From assembly GCA_965603355.1 (NCBI GenBank), contig CBFDCQ010000026.1, forward strand, positions 1 to 39,117: DNA of 39,117 nt, in the 5' to 3' direction. Of the stretch, positions 1 through 6,878 are shown piece by piece; position 1 is the stretch's first letter; every line of letters starts with the position of its first letter. A model generated the notes under the pieces. It saw only the letters and a program-made list of their open reading frames with translations. It ran no database searches and was not told where the DNA came from. The stretch comes from CBFDCQ01 sp965603355. GTDB taxonomy: Bacteria; Hydrogenedentota; CAZGCA01; CBFDCQ01. The translations under genes and the position numbers were made by a program.

Positions 1-975
1 CCGGCGGGGATGGAAGCGCATTGGAGTATCGGCGAGGAGGATATCGGGCTGTTGAGCGTGCCGATGTCGCATCTGTCCGGCCCGGTTTACCTGAACGCCT
101 GCGCCCATTTTCCTCTTAAGATCGTCATAATGGACCGGTTTTCGCCGCGCACTTTTGTGAAGAAGATTGCCGAATATCGTGTTACGTTCTGCCACCTGGC
201 GCCGGCAATGCTGAATATGATCAACAGGCTGCCCGAAGAAGAGAATATTGATTTATCTTCCTTGAAACTGTTTGCAACGTTCGGTGCGGTGGCGACCCCC
301 GAAGTTGTCGCGGCGTTCGAGAAGCGTTTCGGTATGCCGGTGGATACGGGGTACGGGCTCACTGAGGCGGCTCCTCTGGTGGCCGGAACGGAACTGGGCA
401 AAGGTATCCACAAGCCGTACACTGTAGGCAAGCCGGTCACGGCAGCCGGCGTGAATGTGCGCATCGTCAACGGGAGTGGCGGGGCGTTGCCCGCCGGCGA
501 GGTCGGCGAGATCGCAATAAGCGGCCCGATGCTGATGAAGGAGTACCATAAGAACCCGGAAGCGACGCGCGAGATCCTTAGAGACGGCTGGCTCTATACA
601 GGTGACCTGGGCAGGTTCGACGAGGAAGGTTATCTGTACATAGTGGGGCGGAAGAAGGATATGATCATTGTCGGCGGGCTCAACGTGTATGCGGCGGAGG
701 TTGAGAGCGTTCTCCGGTCCCATCCCTCGGTCAAGGAGGCCGCCGTCGTGGGGGACCGCGACGACCGCGCAAGCGAACGCGTCATAGCGTATGTCGTCCC
801 CGATGAACGCGCACCTGCGGACGCAGCTCAACTCAAGGCTCTGTGTCGCCAATCGCTAGCAGTTTACAAGGTGCCGGCCGACATACACTTCATCGACGAG
901 ATGCCGAAAACTTCCACAGGTAAGGTGGACAAGACCAAGTTCAGAGAACGGGTTTTTGACGAACCCTCCACGTGA
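1..975 (+). CDS. AMP-dependent acyl-CoA synthetase/ligase, C-terminal part (5' end outside window)
   Basis: The frame is open from base 1, so the gene starts before the window; about 324 residues are present. This is the C-terminal half of an ANL-superfamily adenylating enzyme, which makes an acyl-adenylate and then transfers the acyl group to CoA or a carrier. Visible core motifs in order are GYGLTEAAP (A5), GWLYTGDLG (A7), GRKKDMIIVGGLNVYAAEVE (A8 hinge), and PKTSTGKVDK, which carries the catalytic lysine near the C-terminus. The P-loop motif A3 must lie upstream. The order of motifs fits long-chain or medium-chain fatty acyl-CoA ligases, but the substrate cannot be read from this part. It sits directly before an acyltransferase gene, so a role in supplying or recycling acyl groups for lipids is a reasonable inference. 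Confidence 0.93.
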   Translation, partial: PAGMEAHWSIGEEDIGLLSVPMSHLSGPVYLNACAHFPLKIVIMDRFSPRTFVKKIAEYRVTFCHLAPAMLNMINRLPEEENIDLSSLKLFATFGAVATPEVVAAFEKRFGMPVDTGYGLTEAAPLVAGTELGKGIHKPYTVGKPVTAAGVNVRIVNGSGGALPAGEVGEIAISGPMLMKEYHKNPEATREILRDGWLYTGDLGRFDEEGYLYIVGRKKDMIIVGGLNVYAAEVESVLRSHPSVKEAAVVGDRDDRASERVIAYVVPDERAPADAAQLKALCRQSLAVYKVPADIHFIDEMPKTSTGKVDKTKFRERVFDEPST

Positions 976-997
976 CGCACACGGACGGGAGCATCAG

Positions 998-1909
998 ATG
1001 ACCGTCGACCCCAAGTCCGGTTCGGGACCGGCATCGGCAGCACCTCGCGCTACTGCGCGTGCGCTGGTTGCCCTCTCCCGTATTGCCCCGACGGTCAAGT
1101 TCTATGCGTCCGGGTGGTTTTTGGGGAACCTCTTCTACCTGTTCTCTCGGCGGTACCGCCGTATTGTCGCTCGAAACCTCGACCTCGCGTACGGCGACGA
1201 GCTATCCAAAAAGCAGAAACGGCGTATCGCGCGCGCCAGTTTCGTCAGCTTCGTCCAGGAATCGCTTCTCATGCTGAAATTCGTCCATTTGAAGTCCTGG
1301 CAAGTTGAGAAGCTTGTCGAGATTGAAAATGAAGATCGCCTGAAAGACGCGTTTTCACAAGGGCGGGGTGTGGCGTTCGTCACTGGCCATCTGAGCAACT
1401 TCCCGCTTGCCATTATCAGGCTTGTCCGGGCCGGATATCCTCTTGGTGTGCTGCGGCGGAAGGTCAAGGGAAGGGCCGGGGAAGAGCTGTTCAGCCAGCT
1501 GATGAGCATGGTTGGTGTGCGGGCTTTCTACCATAAGGGGATGCTCCTACCGCTTGGACGGTTTCTCAGGGACGGAGGCGCGGTGCTTTTCACCATCGAT
1601 CAGAATGCGCGCCGCGGTGTGCAGGTGCCGTTTTTTGGAATACCCGCCTCCACGTTTACGGCGCCGGTGAGGTTCGCGCTCAGCATGAACGCCGTAGTGT
1701 TGCCTATCTTCATGCACCGCGAGAAACGGGGCAAGTACGTGCTGACCATTGAGGAACCGATAGAGCTCACCCACGAGAGGTCCGATCAGGCGCTGCACGA
1801 CAACCTGTTAAAGCTGTCGTTGGTTCTGGAGAAGTACGTGCGCATGTATCCGGAACAGTGGTTCTGGCTCCACAGAAGGTGGCGGCATGTGAAGGGTGCA
1901 CCTTCTTGA
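998..1909 (+). CDS. LpxL/HtrB-family (lipid A-type) lysophospholipid acyltransferase
   Basis: A protein of about 303 residues of the bacterial lipid A biosynthesis acyltransferase family, inner-membrane enzymes that add a secondary acyl chain to lipid A or a related lipid. Family landmarks are an N-terminal hydrophobic stretch (VKFYASGWFLGNLFYLFSRR), the block VTGHLSNFPLA, a FTIDQNARRGVQVPFFG block, and the C-terminal PEQWFWLHRRWR signature. The catalytic H-x4-D/E motif reads H-L-S-N-F-P, so the usual acidic residue is proline. I place the start at ATG 998, which has GACGGGAG just upstream; a TTG at 956, inside the end of the previous gene, would add 14 residues. Gene order suggests co-transcription with the acyl-CoA synthetase. 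Family assignment is firm; activity and lipid substrate are not. Confidence 0.88.
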   Translation: MTVDPKSGSGPASAAPRATARALVALSRIAPTVKFYASGWFLGNLFYLFSRRYRRIVARNLDLAYGDELSKKQKRRIARASFVSFVQESLLMLKFVHLKSWQVEKLVEIENEDRLKDAFSQGRGVAFVTGHLSNFPLAIIRLVRAGYPLGVLRRKVKGRAGEELFSQLMSMVGVRAFYHKGMLLPLGRFLRDGGAVLFTIDQNARRGVQVPFFGIPASTFTAPVRFALSMNAVVLPIFMHREKRGKYVLTIEEPIELTHERSDQALHDNLLKLSLVLEKYVRMYPEQWFWLHRRWRHVKGAPS

Positions 1910-1914
1910 TTGGC

Positions 1915-1934
1915 GGGTGAGGCATGCCTCGCCC
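1915..1934. terminator. 20-bp inverted repeat between convergent genes
   Basis: GGGTGAGGCATGCCTCGCCC folds into a nearly perfect hairpin with one G-U wobble. It sits immediately between the end of the acyltransferase gene (+) and the stop of the methyltransferase gene (-), where a bidirectional terminator is expected. No strong T-tract follows on either strand, so it may instead be a dispersed palindromic repeat. Confidence 0.6.
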
Positions 1935-3152
1935 TTACGTTGGCTTGCGTACCTCTTCCAGCCGCTTTTTCGCGATCTGATTGAATTTCCGCTCCTTTTC
2001 TATCAGCACCCAGCGTCTTCCGAGTCGTTCTGCGACAACCGCCGTCGAACCGGCGCCGGCAAAACAGTCCAGGATCAGGTCTCCCTCATTCGTGCCCGCC
2101 AGTATGATCCGTTTGAGCACCTCTTCGGCCTTCTGCGCGGGATGCTTTCCGTGGCGTTTCTCGCGCGGCGGCGTGACCGGTATATCCCAGACGTTGCGCA
2201 TCTGCTTACCCTTGTTAAGTTCTTTCATTTTGTCATAGTTGAAGGTCCACTTCGTTGCGTCGCTCGAGCTGTTGTTGCAGGCCCAGATAACGTACTCGGT
2301 GCTTTCCGTGAACTGCCTGCAGGTGATGTTCGGTTGCGCGTTGGGCTTGAACCAGACGATCGAGTTGATAATCTTGACGTCCAGCTCCTGGAGGAGGGCT
2401 CCTATGAGGAAGATGTTGTGGTACGACCCGAATATGAACATGTTCCCGTTCGGCTTGACGACGCGCATGACCTCTTGAATCCATCGCCTGCAGAACTGTG
2501 CGTACTCGTCGCTGCTGAACATGTCCCACTTTTCGGTCATGGTCACGTGCGAGCTGAACGCCCACGCCAAACCTTTTTTCTTGCTCATGTTATAAGGCGG
2601 GTCGGTAACGCACGCGTCGAAAACGTCGTCGCCCCAGCCGCTCATGATCTCGAGGCAATCCCCTTCGAGTATCCTTCCCGGTTCAGGCGTGGCTGATGCG
2701 GAGCCTGGACGAGTCGGGCGCAAGTCGACCAGTTTCTGCAGGTCGCCGTTCGCGGCGACGCTTGCGAACTCGTCGACGGACGAGAGGACTAACGTGGAGG
2801 TTGCCTGCACGACCCAGTTGCGCGACATCGTCGTAATGCATACAACCGGGACTCCCGCGCGTTTGCATTCCCACATTTCGAGCGCGACGCCCATACTGGC
2901 TTCAGGAGTGTACGCAACCACAAGGTCGCATTCGACCGCGAGACGCACGAGTTCCGAGAGCGTTTCGGTGCTCGTCTGCTCGTCGTACGAGACGGAATCC
3001 GGATGTATTTCAAGCGGGTCGATAATATCCCACTCAGGGCAATTGTCCTGGAGGATCTCTTTAATACGCTCTCTGTAGTTCTGGGGATGAATGGCTCTGT
3101 CCTTCGAAGATCCTTGTATGATGCCTGCCAGGAATACCCTTGTTGTCTTCAT
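1935..3152 (-). CDS. Fusion: nucleoside 2-deoxyribosyltransferase-like domain + beta-class DNA methyltransferase
   Basis: A 405-residue protein from ATG 3152, which has an AGGA ribosome site; a longer frame to 3212 runs into an upstream hairpin and is less likely. Residues 1-130 look like the nucleoside deoxyribosyltransferase (NDT)/YtoQ-type fold: VFLAGIIQG near the start, then CDLVVAYTPEASMGVALEMW with the family-typical glutamate (about 92), followed by KRAGVPVV. Residues about 160-400 are an S-adenosylmethionine DNA methyltransferase: TDPPYN (183-188, motif IV) precedes HPAQK (337-341, motif X) and DCFAGAGST (362-370, motif I). That order marks the beta class, and DPPY is most typical of N6-adenine enzymes. 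No specificity subunit or obvious partner endonuclease is adjacent, although a PD-(D/E)XK-like gene lies two genes upstream. The target site and the role of the NDT-like part are unknown. Confidence 0.85.
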   Translation of the reverse strand: MKTTRVFLAGIIQGSSKDRAIHPQNYRERIKEILQDNCPEWDIIDPLEIHPDSVSYDEQTSTETLSELVRLAVECDLVVAYTPEASMGVALEMWECKRAGVPVVCITTMSRNWVVQATSTLVLSSVDEFASVAANGDLQKLVDLRPTRPGSASATPEPGRILEGDCLEIMSGWGDDVFDACVTDPPYNMSKKKGLAWAFSSHVTMTEKWDMFSSDEYAQFCRRWIQEVMRVVKPNGNMFIFGSYHNIFLIGALLQELDVKIINSIVWFKPNAQPNITCRQFTESTEYVIWACNNSSSDATKWTFNYDKMKELNKGKQMRNVWDIPVTPPREKRHGKHPAQKAEEVLKRIILAGTNEGDLILDCFAGAGSTAVVAERLGRRWVLIEKERKFNQIAKKRLEEVRKPT

Positions 3153-3187
3153 TATTGTCCTAGGAACACACCGGCCACACGAGTGTA

Positions 3188-3210
3188 GAGACGTCCCGCC
3201 GGGACGTCTC
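3188..3210. repeat. Perfect 10-bp-arm palindrome between rnhB and the methyltransferase gene
   Basis: GAGACGTCCC, a three-base GCC loop, then GGGACGTCTC. It lies after the RNase HII stop and before the methyltransferase start, so on the minus strand it could end or attenuate transcription between them. No T-run follows. It resembles the short dispersed palindromes seen between genes in many bacteria; that is recollection, not a search. Confidence 0.65.
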
Positions 3211-3227
3211 ATTCAGGCCGTTTAGCA

Positions 3228-3878
3228 TCAACTGTCAAATGGGAATGAACACTGTTCCGCGGCCGCTAACCTCCGCACGGTCAGCCATTTCTGGCGCACG
3301 ATTTCAGGGAATCCGCCCGTGCGCGTGTAACATTCGGTCACGAACTCCTTTGTACGCGGGTCTGAGGGGTAGCCGGAGCCGAAATCGCCGTATTCGCCGT
3401 GCAGTTCTTTTATCACGTTGTCCCTGGTCACTTTGGCGATAATCGAGGCCGCAGATACGACCGGATAGTTCTGGTCCGCCTTGTTCTCGGCGACAAGCAC
3501 GACCTCCGGGTCCGTCAGCATGGTTCGCAGTTTCTGACAGTACCTGGGAATACCGCGTCCTCTAACCGGTGCGTCCAGATAGACTTCGTCCGGTTTCGCG
3601 GCATCGATCATGCGGGCTGTCTCCCGCAGACCGATGGCATTGATGTTCTCCCTGTCAATTCGTCGCGGCGATACCTTCGCGATGAAGCTCGCTTCGGCGA
3701 TGGCAGAGATCTGATCGTACAACGATTCACGTCGCTGCGGCGAGATCGCCTTGGAATCTCTGACACCGATTTCTGCAAGTGCGTCGAGCATATCGTGGCG
3801 AACGACGACGCCGCAGAGGACCATCGGCCCGATCACGCATCCTCGACCCGCCTCATCAATCCCCATCACTCGTTTCAT
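3228..3878 (-). CDS. rnhB: Ribonuclease HII, archaeal-type
   Basis: A 216-residue RNase HII, which cuts the RNA strand of RNA/DNA hybrids and removes single ribonucleotides from DNA. The four acidic catalytic positions are visible: D8 and E9 in GIDEAGRG, D102 in VYLDAPVRG, and D135 in ENKADQNYP. I start at ATG 3878, two residues before the conserved block, leaving an 11-base gap after the upstream gene; the frame is open to 3932 but that would overlap the upstream gene and add an odd N-terminus. Several blocks follow the archaeal family rather than the bacterial one: GCVIGPMV, PVVSAASIIAKVTRD and GSGYPSDPRT. Neighbours on the same strand are a nuclease-like gene before it and a DNA methyltransferase after it. 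Confidence 0.93.
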   Translation of the reverse strand: MKRVMGIDEAGRGCVIGPMVLCGVVVRHDMLDALAEIGVRDSKAISPQRRESLYDQISAIAEASFIAKVSPRRIDRENINAIGLRETARMIDAAKPDEVYLDAPVRGRGIPRYCQKLRTMLTDPEVVLVAENKADQNYPVVSAASIIAKVTRDNVIKELHGEYGDFGSGYPSDPRTKEFVTECYTRTGGFPEIVRQKWLTVRRLAAAEQCSFPFDS

Positions 3879-3889
3879 CGCAAATCCCG

Positions 3890-4732
3890 TCAGCGCCCGC
3901 GTCCCTCGGCAAGGCCGTTTCCGCCCAGCCAATCCTTGAGACAGAGTGTCAGGTTGAGCACGAGCTCCGGTTTGCTGTTGGCAATGTAAACGTTCTCACC
4001 GACCTTGAAAAGTTCCCGCACCAGACGCCTCGGCATCAGTTCTTCCGGGACCTTCCCATGAAAACGGTTTTCGAGTGCCTTTTCAAAAAGCGGCACGATC
4101 TTGTCCTTCATCCTGAGCTCAGTGTCCTCGAAGAATACTGCCATGTTGGGTCTCAGTTCTTCCACTCGATCCAGAAACGCGCTCACCTCGTTGACCGTAA
4201 CATGCTTGGGCGGAGAAGATTTCACCTCGACGTACACGAACTTGTTCTCGACTTCGGCTATAACGTCGCAATCGCCGCCGGCCCTCGTATCGGCAAGTTT
4301 CACTCCCCACATTGCGGGACAGTCGAACTCGCGCTCGAACACATGCGCCACGAACCATTCCAGGGTCGGCCCAAACCCTTTGACCGGCGGGACAACCAGG
4401 ACAAATCTCGACTCGCCCGCGCGTCCAACTATGCCCATGTCAAGTAGCGCATCGATGTAACCCTGAACGCAGTCGCGCGTGGAGTATTGCATCAGGTTGT
4501 CGACCTTAAACCCCTCCTTCATGTTAATGGCGTTTCTCAGGAACAGCCTGAAGGAGTACTTCTTCGTCAACTCGTAGAACGGGCGTTCGACGTCCTGCTC
4601 GACGCGGTCAGGCAGGAGCAACCCGTCGCGCGGGTCCGCTTCCAACACGCGCAACCCGCGTCTCAGGAGCATCTTCTCGACATGATGTCGTCTCGTGGAA
4701 CTGACTTGCTTGTTCACAAGGCACGTCCGCAA
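3890..4732 (-). CDS. PD-(D/E)XK nuclease-fold protein, uncharacterised
   Basis: About 280 residues from a TTG at 4732; an ATG at 4672, with GAGAAG just before it, is a credible later start. I do not recognise a named family. The middle of the protein carries a textbook PD-(D/E)XK arrangement: E125 in LEWFVAHVF, D154/D156 in GGDCDVIAE, and E169-V-K171 in VYVEVKSS, which together form the metal-binding nuclease core of many restriction and repair enzymes. The N-terminal 110 residues look like a helical or winged-helix region (VQGYIDALLDMGIVGRAG would suit a DNA-binding or sensing element). The C-terminal 80 residues have no recognisable motif. It is followed 11 bases later by rnhB and preceded by a small translation-factor-like gene, so a role in nucleic-acid processing is inferred. 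All core residues are present, so it is likely active. Confidence 0.75.
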   Translation of the reverse strand: MRTCLVNKQVSSTRRHHVEKMLLRRGLRVLEADPRDGLLLPDRVEQDVERPFYELTKKYSFRLFLRNAINMKEGFKVDNLMQYSTRDCVQGYIDALLDMGIVGRAGESRFVLVVPPVKGFGPTLEWFVAHVFEREFDCPAMWGVKLADTRAGGDCDVIAEVENKFVYVEVKSSPPKHVTVNEVSAFLDRVEELRPNMAVFFEDTELRMKDKIVPLFEKALENRFHGKVPEELMPRRLVRELFKVGENVYIANSKPELVLNLTLCLKDWLGGNGLAEGRGR

Positions 4733-4809
4733 TGAGCCGACCCGCGTCCGTTGGCCGACTGGGCAGTATCCCCGTCAAAGTTGGCGTTGGACGTCGTTGT
4801 GGACACGCT

Positions 4810-5070
4810 CTAATCGGGAAGGACTCGGTAGACGATGTCGTGGGGACGGACACGGTCCGACACCTTGATGCCTATCGAATCACCCGCGGCGGCCCGTTCG
4901 ACGTCCTGATTGTCGACCTGCATTGAGTCAATCGTCTGGGTGAAATCCGTAGTGTGACCGGAGATACGGATCGTGTCGCCCACCTTGACCTCCTCTCCAG
5001 TCACGTCAATGCCGGCAACGCTCACCTTGCCGAAATAGTGGGTTACCTTACCGATCTGTTCCTCTGGCAT
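4810..5070 (-). CDS. Small EF-Tu-domain-2-like (translation elongation factor-like) protein
   Basis: An 86-residue protein starting MPEEQIGKVTHYF, with a strong AAGGAGG ribosome site upstream. It is a single beta-barrel resembling domain 2 of EF-Tu/IF2-type GTPases: GKVTHYFGKVSVAGIDVTG, VKVGDTIRISGHTTDFTQ, SMQVDNQDVERAAAGDSIGI and SDRVRPHDIVYRV match the barrel strands of that domain, where EF-Tu has VGDE and AGDNVG. Such stand-alone proteins are common in bacteria and archaea and are annotated only as translation-factor-like. It lacks any GTPase domain. It is the first gene of the minus-strand set that runs to the methyltransferase and lies about 125 bases below a good promoter. The function is unknown. 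Confidence 0.8.
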   Translation of the reverse strand: MPEEQIGKVTHYFGKVSVAGIDVTGEEVKVGDTIRISGHTTDFTQTIDSMQVDNQDVERAAAGDSIGIKVSDRVRPHDIVYRVLPD

Positions 5071-5107
5071 TTCGATTCCCTCCTTTCCCTGGCGAAAACC
5101 CGTGCCC

Positions 5108-5127
5108 GGTGCCCGCTAATCGGCACC
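5108..5127. other. Short stem-loop in the 5' leader of the EF-Tu-domain-like gene
   Basis: GGTGCC and GGCACC form six perfect pairs around an eight-base loop, within the leader between the promoter at 5203-5231 and the gene start at 5070. It may be a leader structure or chance. Confidence 0.3.
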
Positions 5128-5202
5128 TATCCGAGGGGAAGCAGCTTCAATGAACGCCGTCGCCATGTTGTGACGAAGGAAAGCGACGCATCAATTTCCC
5201 TA

Positions 5203-5231
5203 ATCTTAGCACACAGCAACGAAGGGGTCAA
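5203..5231 (-). promoter_or_regulatory. Predicted sigma-70-type promoter for the 5070-1935 gene set
   Basis: Read on the minus strand: TTGACC, 17-base spacer, TAAGAT. It faces the EF-Tu-domain-like gene and gives a leader of about 125 bases. No other good promoter was seen before the nuclease, rnhB or methyltransferase genes, which suggests one transcript, possibly attenuated at the 3188 palindrome. Confidence 0.5.
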
Positions 5232-5420
5232 CGTGTAGAAGACCAAAAGAGTTGGTTCTCTTGACGTGGCCGGCGGGCAGGTGATAAGCTATATCGAAAC
5301 GTGTTGAAGATGAGAGGAAGATCGTTCTGTACAGCGGCAGAGCATGTTTGGAGTGTGGCGAACCTGTTTAGACACTTGCCGAGCGGCGACATTACGGCAG
5401 GTTATGAGGGTTAAGGTTCC
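5232..5420. other. Divergent intergenic region with a weak plus-strand promoter candidate
   Basis: TTGACG at 5261-5266 with GATAAG 16 bases downstream is a possible but weak promoter for the gene at 5421. I see no coding frame or RNA gene here. Confidence 0.3.
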
Positions 5421-6761
5421 ATGAGACGCAGTACTGTTTTCAAGGCGACGTCCGTCTCACTGATCCTCCTGGCGGCGTTGATTGTCGGGGACTGCCGTGC
5501 CGAGAGCGCGGCTGCGACCGGCAAGCCGAGGATTGCTGTCATGAGAGCTGAACTCGGGGAGGACCTTAGACCAAGCCTGGGAATATTTCTATACGACATG
5601 TTGCTCGATAGGGCGGTGTCGACGGGCAGATACATAGTCGTGGATGGGGAAGAGGTCGTCCGGGTCATGCAGCACGTCTCGAAGGCCCAGCCTGGCATTT
5701 CCCTGGAGGAAGCAAGAAAGGTGGCTGTCAGCCAACTGGGCATACAGAGAATGTACGTCGCTTCGCTGGTGAAGGTCGGCGAGGAATACCATATCAGTTT
5801 TAGAGTTCTGGACTCTGACCTCACAGCGCATCGAGTGGTCAGGGGTTCCGTGGATCAAGAGAGGAAACTTGAGGCACTTATCGACGAGATGGTCGTGAAG
5901 CTCACAGCTACACCGGAAGGATTTCAACAGATAAACAGAGAGGACGAAGCGTGGGAAACGGCGCAAGGCGAGGATACCGAGCTGGCTTATGAACGGTTCT
6001 TAGCGGCCTTTCCGGAGTCCCGCTGCGCGAGTGAAGCTGAGGCCAGGGCGAAAGAACGGGCTCTGCCCTTCAAGGTGGAAATGGTGTTTGTCAAAGGTGG
6101 CACGTTTCCTATGGGCAGTCCGCCGGAGGAGAAGTATTACAGCGCTGATGAAGGTCCTGTGCACGAGGTGGAACTGCGGGATTTCTACCTGGGCAAGTAC
6201 GAGGTGACGTTTGAACAGTTCGACGCGTACTGCGACGAGATAGGCAGACCCAGGCCGGACGACAAGAATTGGGGGCGTGGAGAGAGACCGGTTATAGATG
6301 TGAGTTGGGACAATATCGTCCCGTTCCTCAGGTGGTTGAACAGTCTGACAGGTAGGAATTACCGGCTGCCCACGGAAGCGGAGTGGGAGTATGCGTGTCG
6401 TGCGGGAACAACTACGTCGCGCAGCTTTGGAGATGACGTGAGCAAGTTGGGACAATACGCGTGGTATGACGCGAATACCAGAGTCAGGACGCTTCGGGTA
6501 GGTAGGAAGCTGCCGAACCCGTGGGGCTTGCATGATATGTACGGCAACCTGTGGGAATGGTGTGCGGATTGGTATGGCAAGGATTATTACAGCGTCAGCC
6601 CGCGACTGGATCCCAAAGGTCCGGCTAATGGCACACAACGCGTTCTGCGGGGCGGCTCCTGGGACAACGCGGCCGGGTCACTTCGATCTGCCACCCGTCT
6701 CAGAGCAACCCCGGACACCAGGAGCCGACGTATAGGGTTTCGCTTAGCGCGGGACCCTTAA
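5421..6761 (+). CDS. Exported CsgG/FlgO-like + SUMF1 (formylglycine-generating-enzyme fold) protein
   Basis: A 446-residue protein with an N-terminal Sec signal (MRR, then a hydrophobic run VSLILLAALIVG, cleavage likely near CRAES). Residues 35-165 (KPRIAVMRAEL, DMLLDRAVSTGRYIVVDGEE) resemble the nucleotide-free alpha/beta domain of exported CsgG/FlgO/TolB-N-like proteins. Residues about 210-445 form a SUMF1/FGE domain: MVFVKGGTFPMGS, YEVTFEQFDAYC, YRLPTEAEWEYACRAG, NPWGLHDMYGNLWEWCADWY, RVLRGGSWDN and GFRLA. The C-terminal block that in true formylglycine-generating enzymes carries the two active-site cysteines reads GGSWDNAAGSLRSATRLRA, with none. It is therefore unlikely to activate sulfatases and more likely a binding or structural module. 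No sulfatase gene is in the window. Confidence 0.85.
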   Translation: MRRSTVFKATSVSLILLAALIVGDCRAESAAATGKPRIAVMRAELGEDLRPSLGIFLYDMLLDRAVSTGRYIVVDGEEVVRVMQHVSKAQPGISLEEARKVAVSQLGIQRMYVASLVKVGEEYHISFRVLDSDLTAHRVVRGSVDQERKLEALIDEMVVKLTATPEGFQQINREDEAWETAQGEDTELAYERFLAAFPESRCASEAEARAKERALPFKVEMVFVKGGTFPMGSPPEEKYYSADEGPVHEVELRDFYLGKYEVTFEQFDAYCDEIGRPRPDDKNWGRGERPVIDVSWDNIVPFLRWLNSLTGRNYRLPTEAEWEYACRAGTTTSRSFGDDVSKLGQYAWYDANTRVRTLRVGRKLPNPWGLHDMYGNLWEWCADWYGKDYYSVSPRLDPKGPANGTQRVLRGGSWDNAAGSLRSATRLRATPDTRSRRIGFRLARDP

Positions 6762-6878
6762 CTTGCACTTCCGACTTATTAGTATGCAACGGACAGGATA
6801 GGGCACGAGACGCAGGCAAACTTGCTCGGCCGCAACTTGAACGAAGCCGGTTAGCGCAGAAACGGCAGGAGGAGAAGA

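Noticed and set aside
1935..4732. Classical restriction-modification system (methyltransferase plus PD-(D/E)XK gene)
   Set aside because: rnhB separates them, the nuclease-like protein has no target-recognition features I can see, and the methyltransferase carries its own extra domain; a link is possible but not supported as R-M.
5421..6761. True formylglycine-generating enzyme
   Set aside because: The two active-site cysteines are missing from the conserved C-terminal block, and no sulfatase gene is present.
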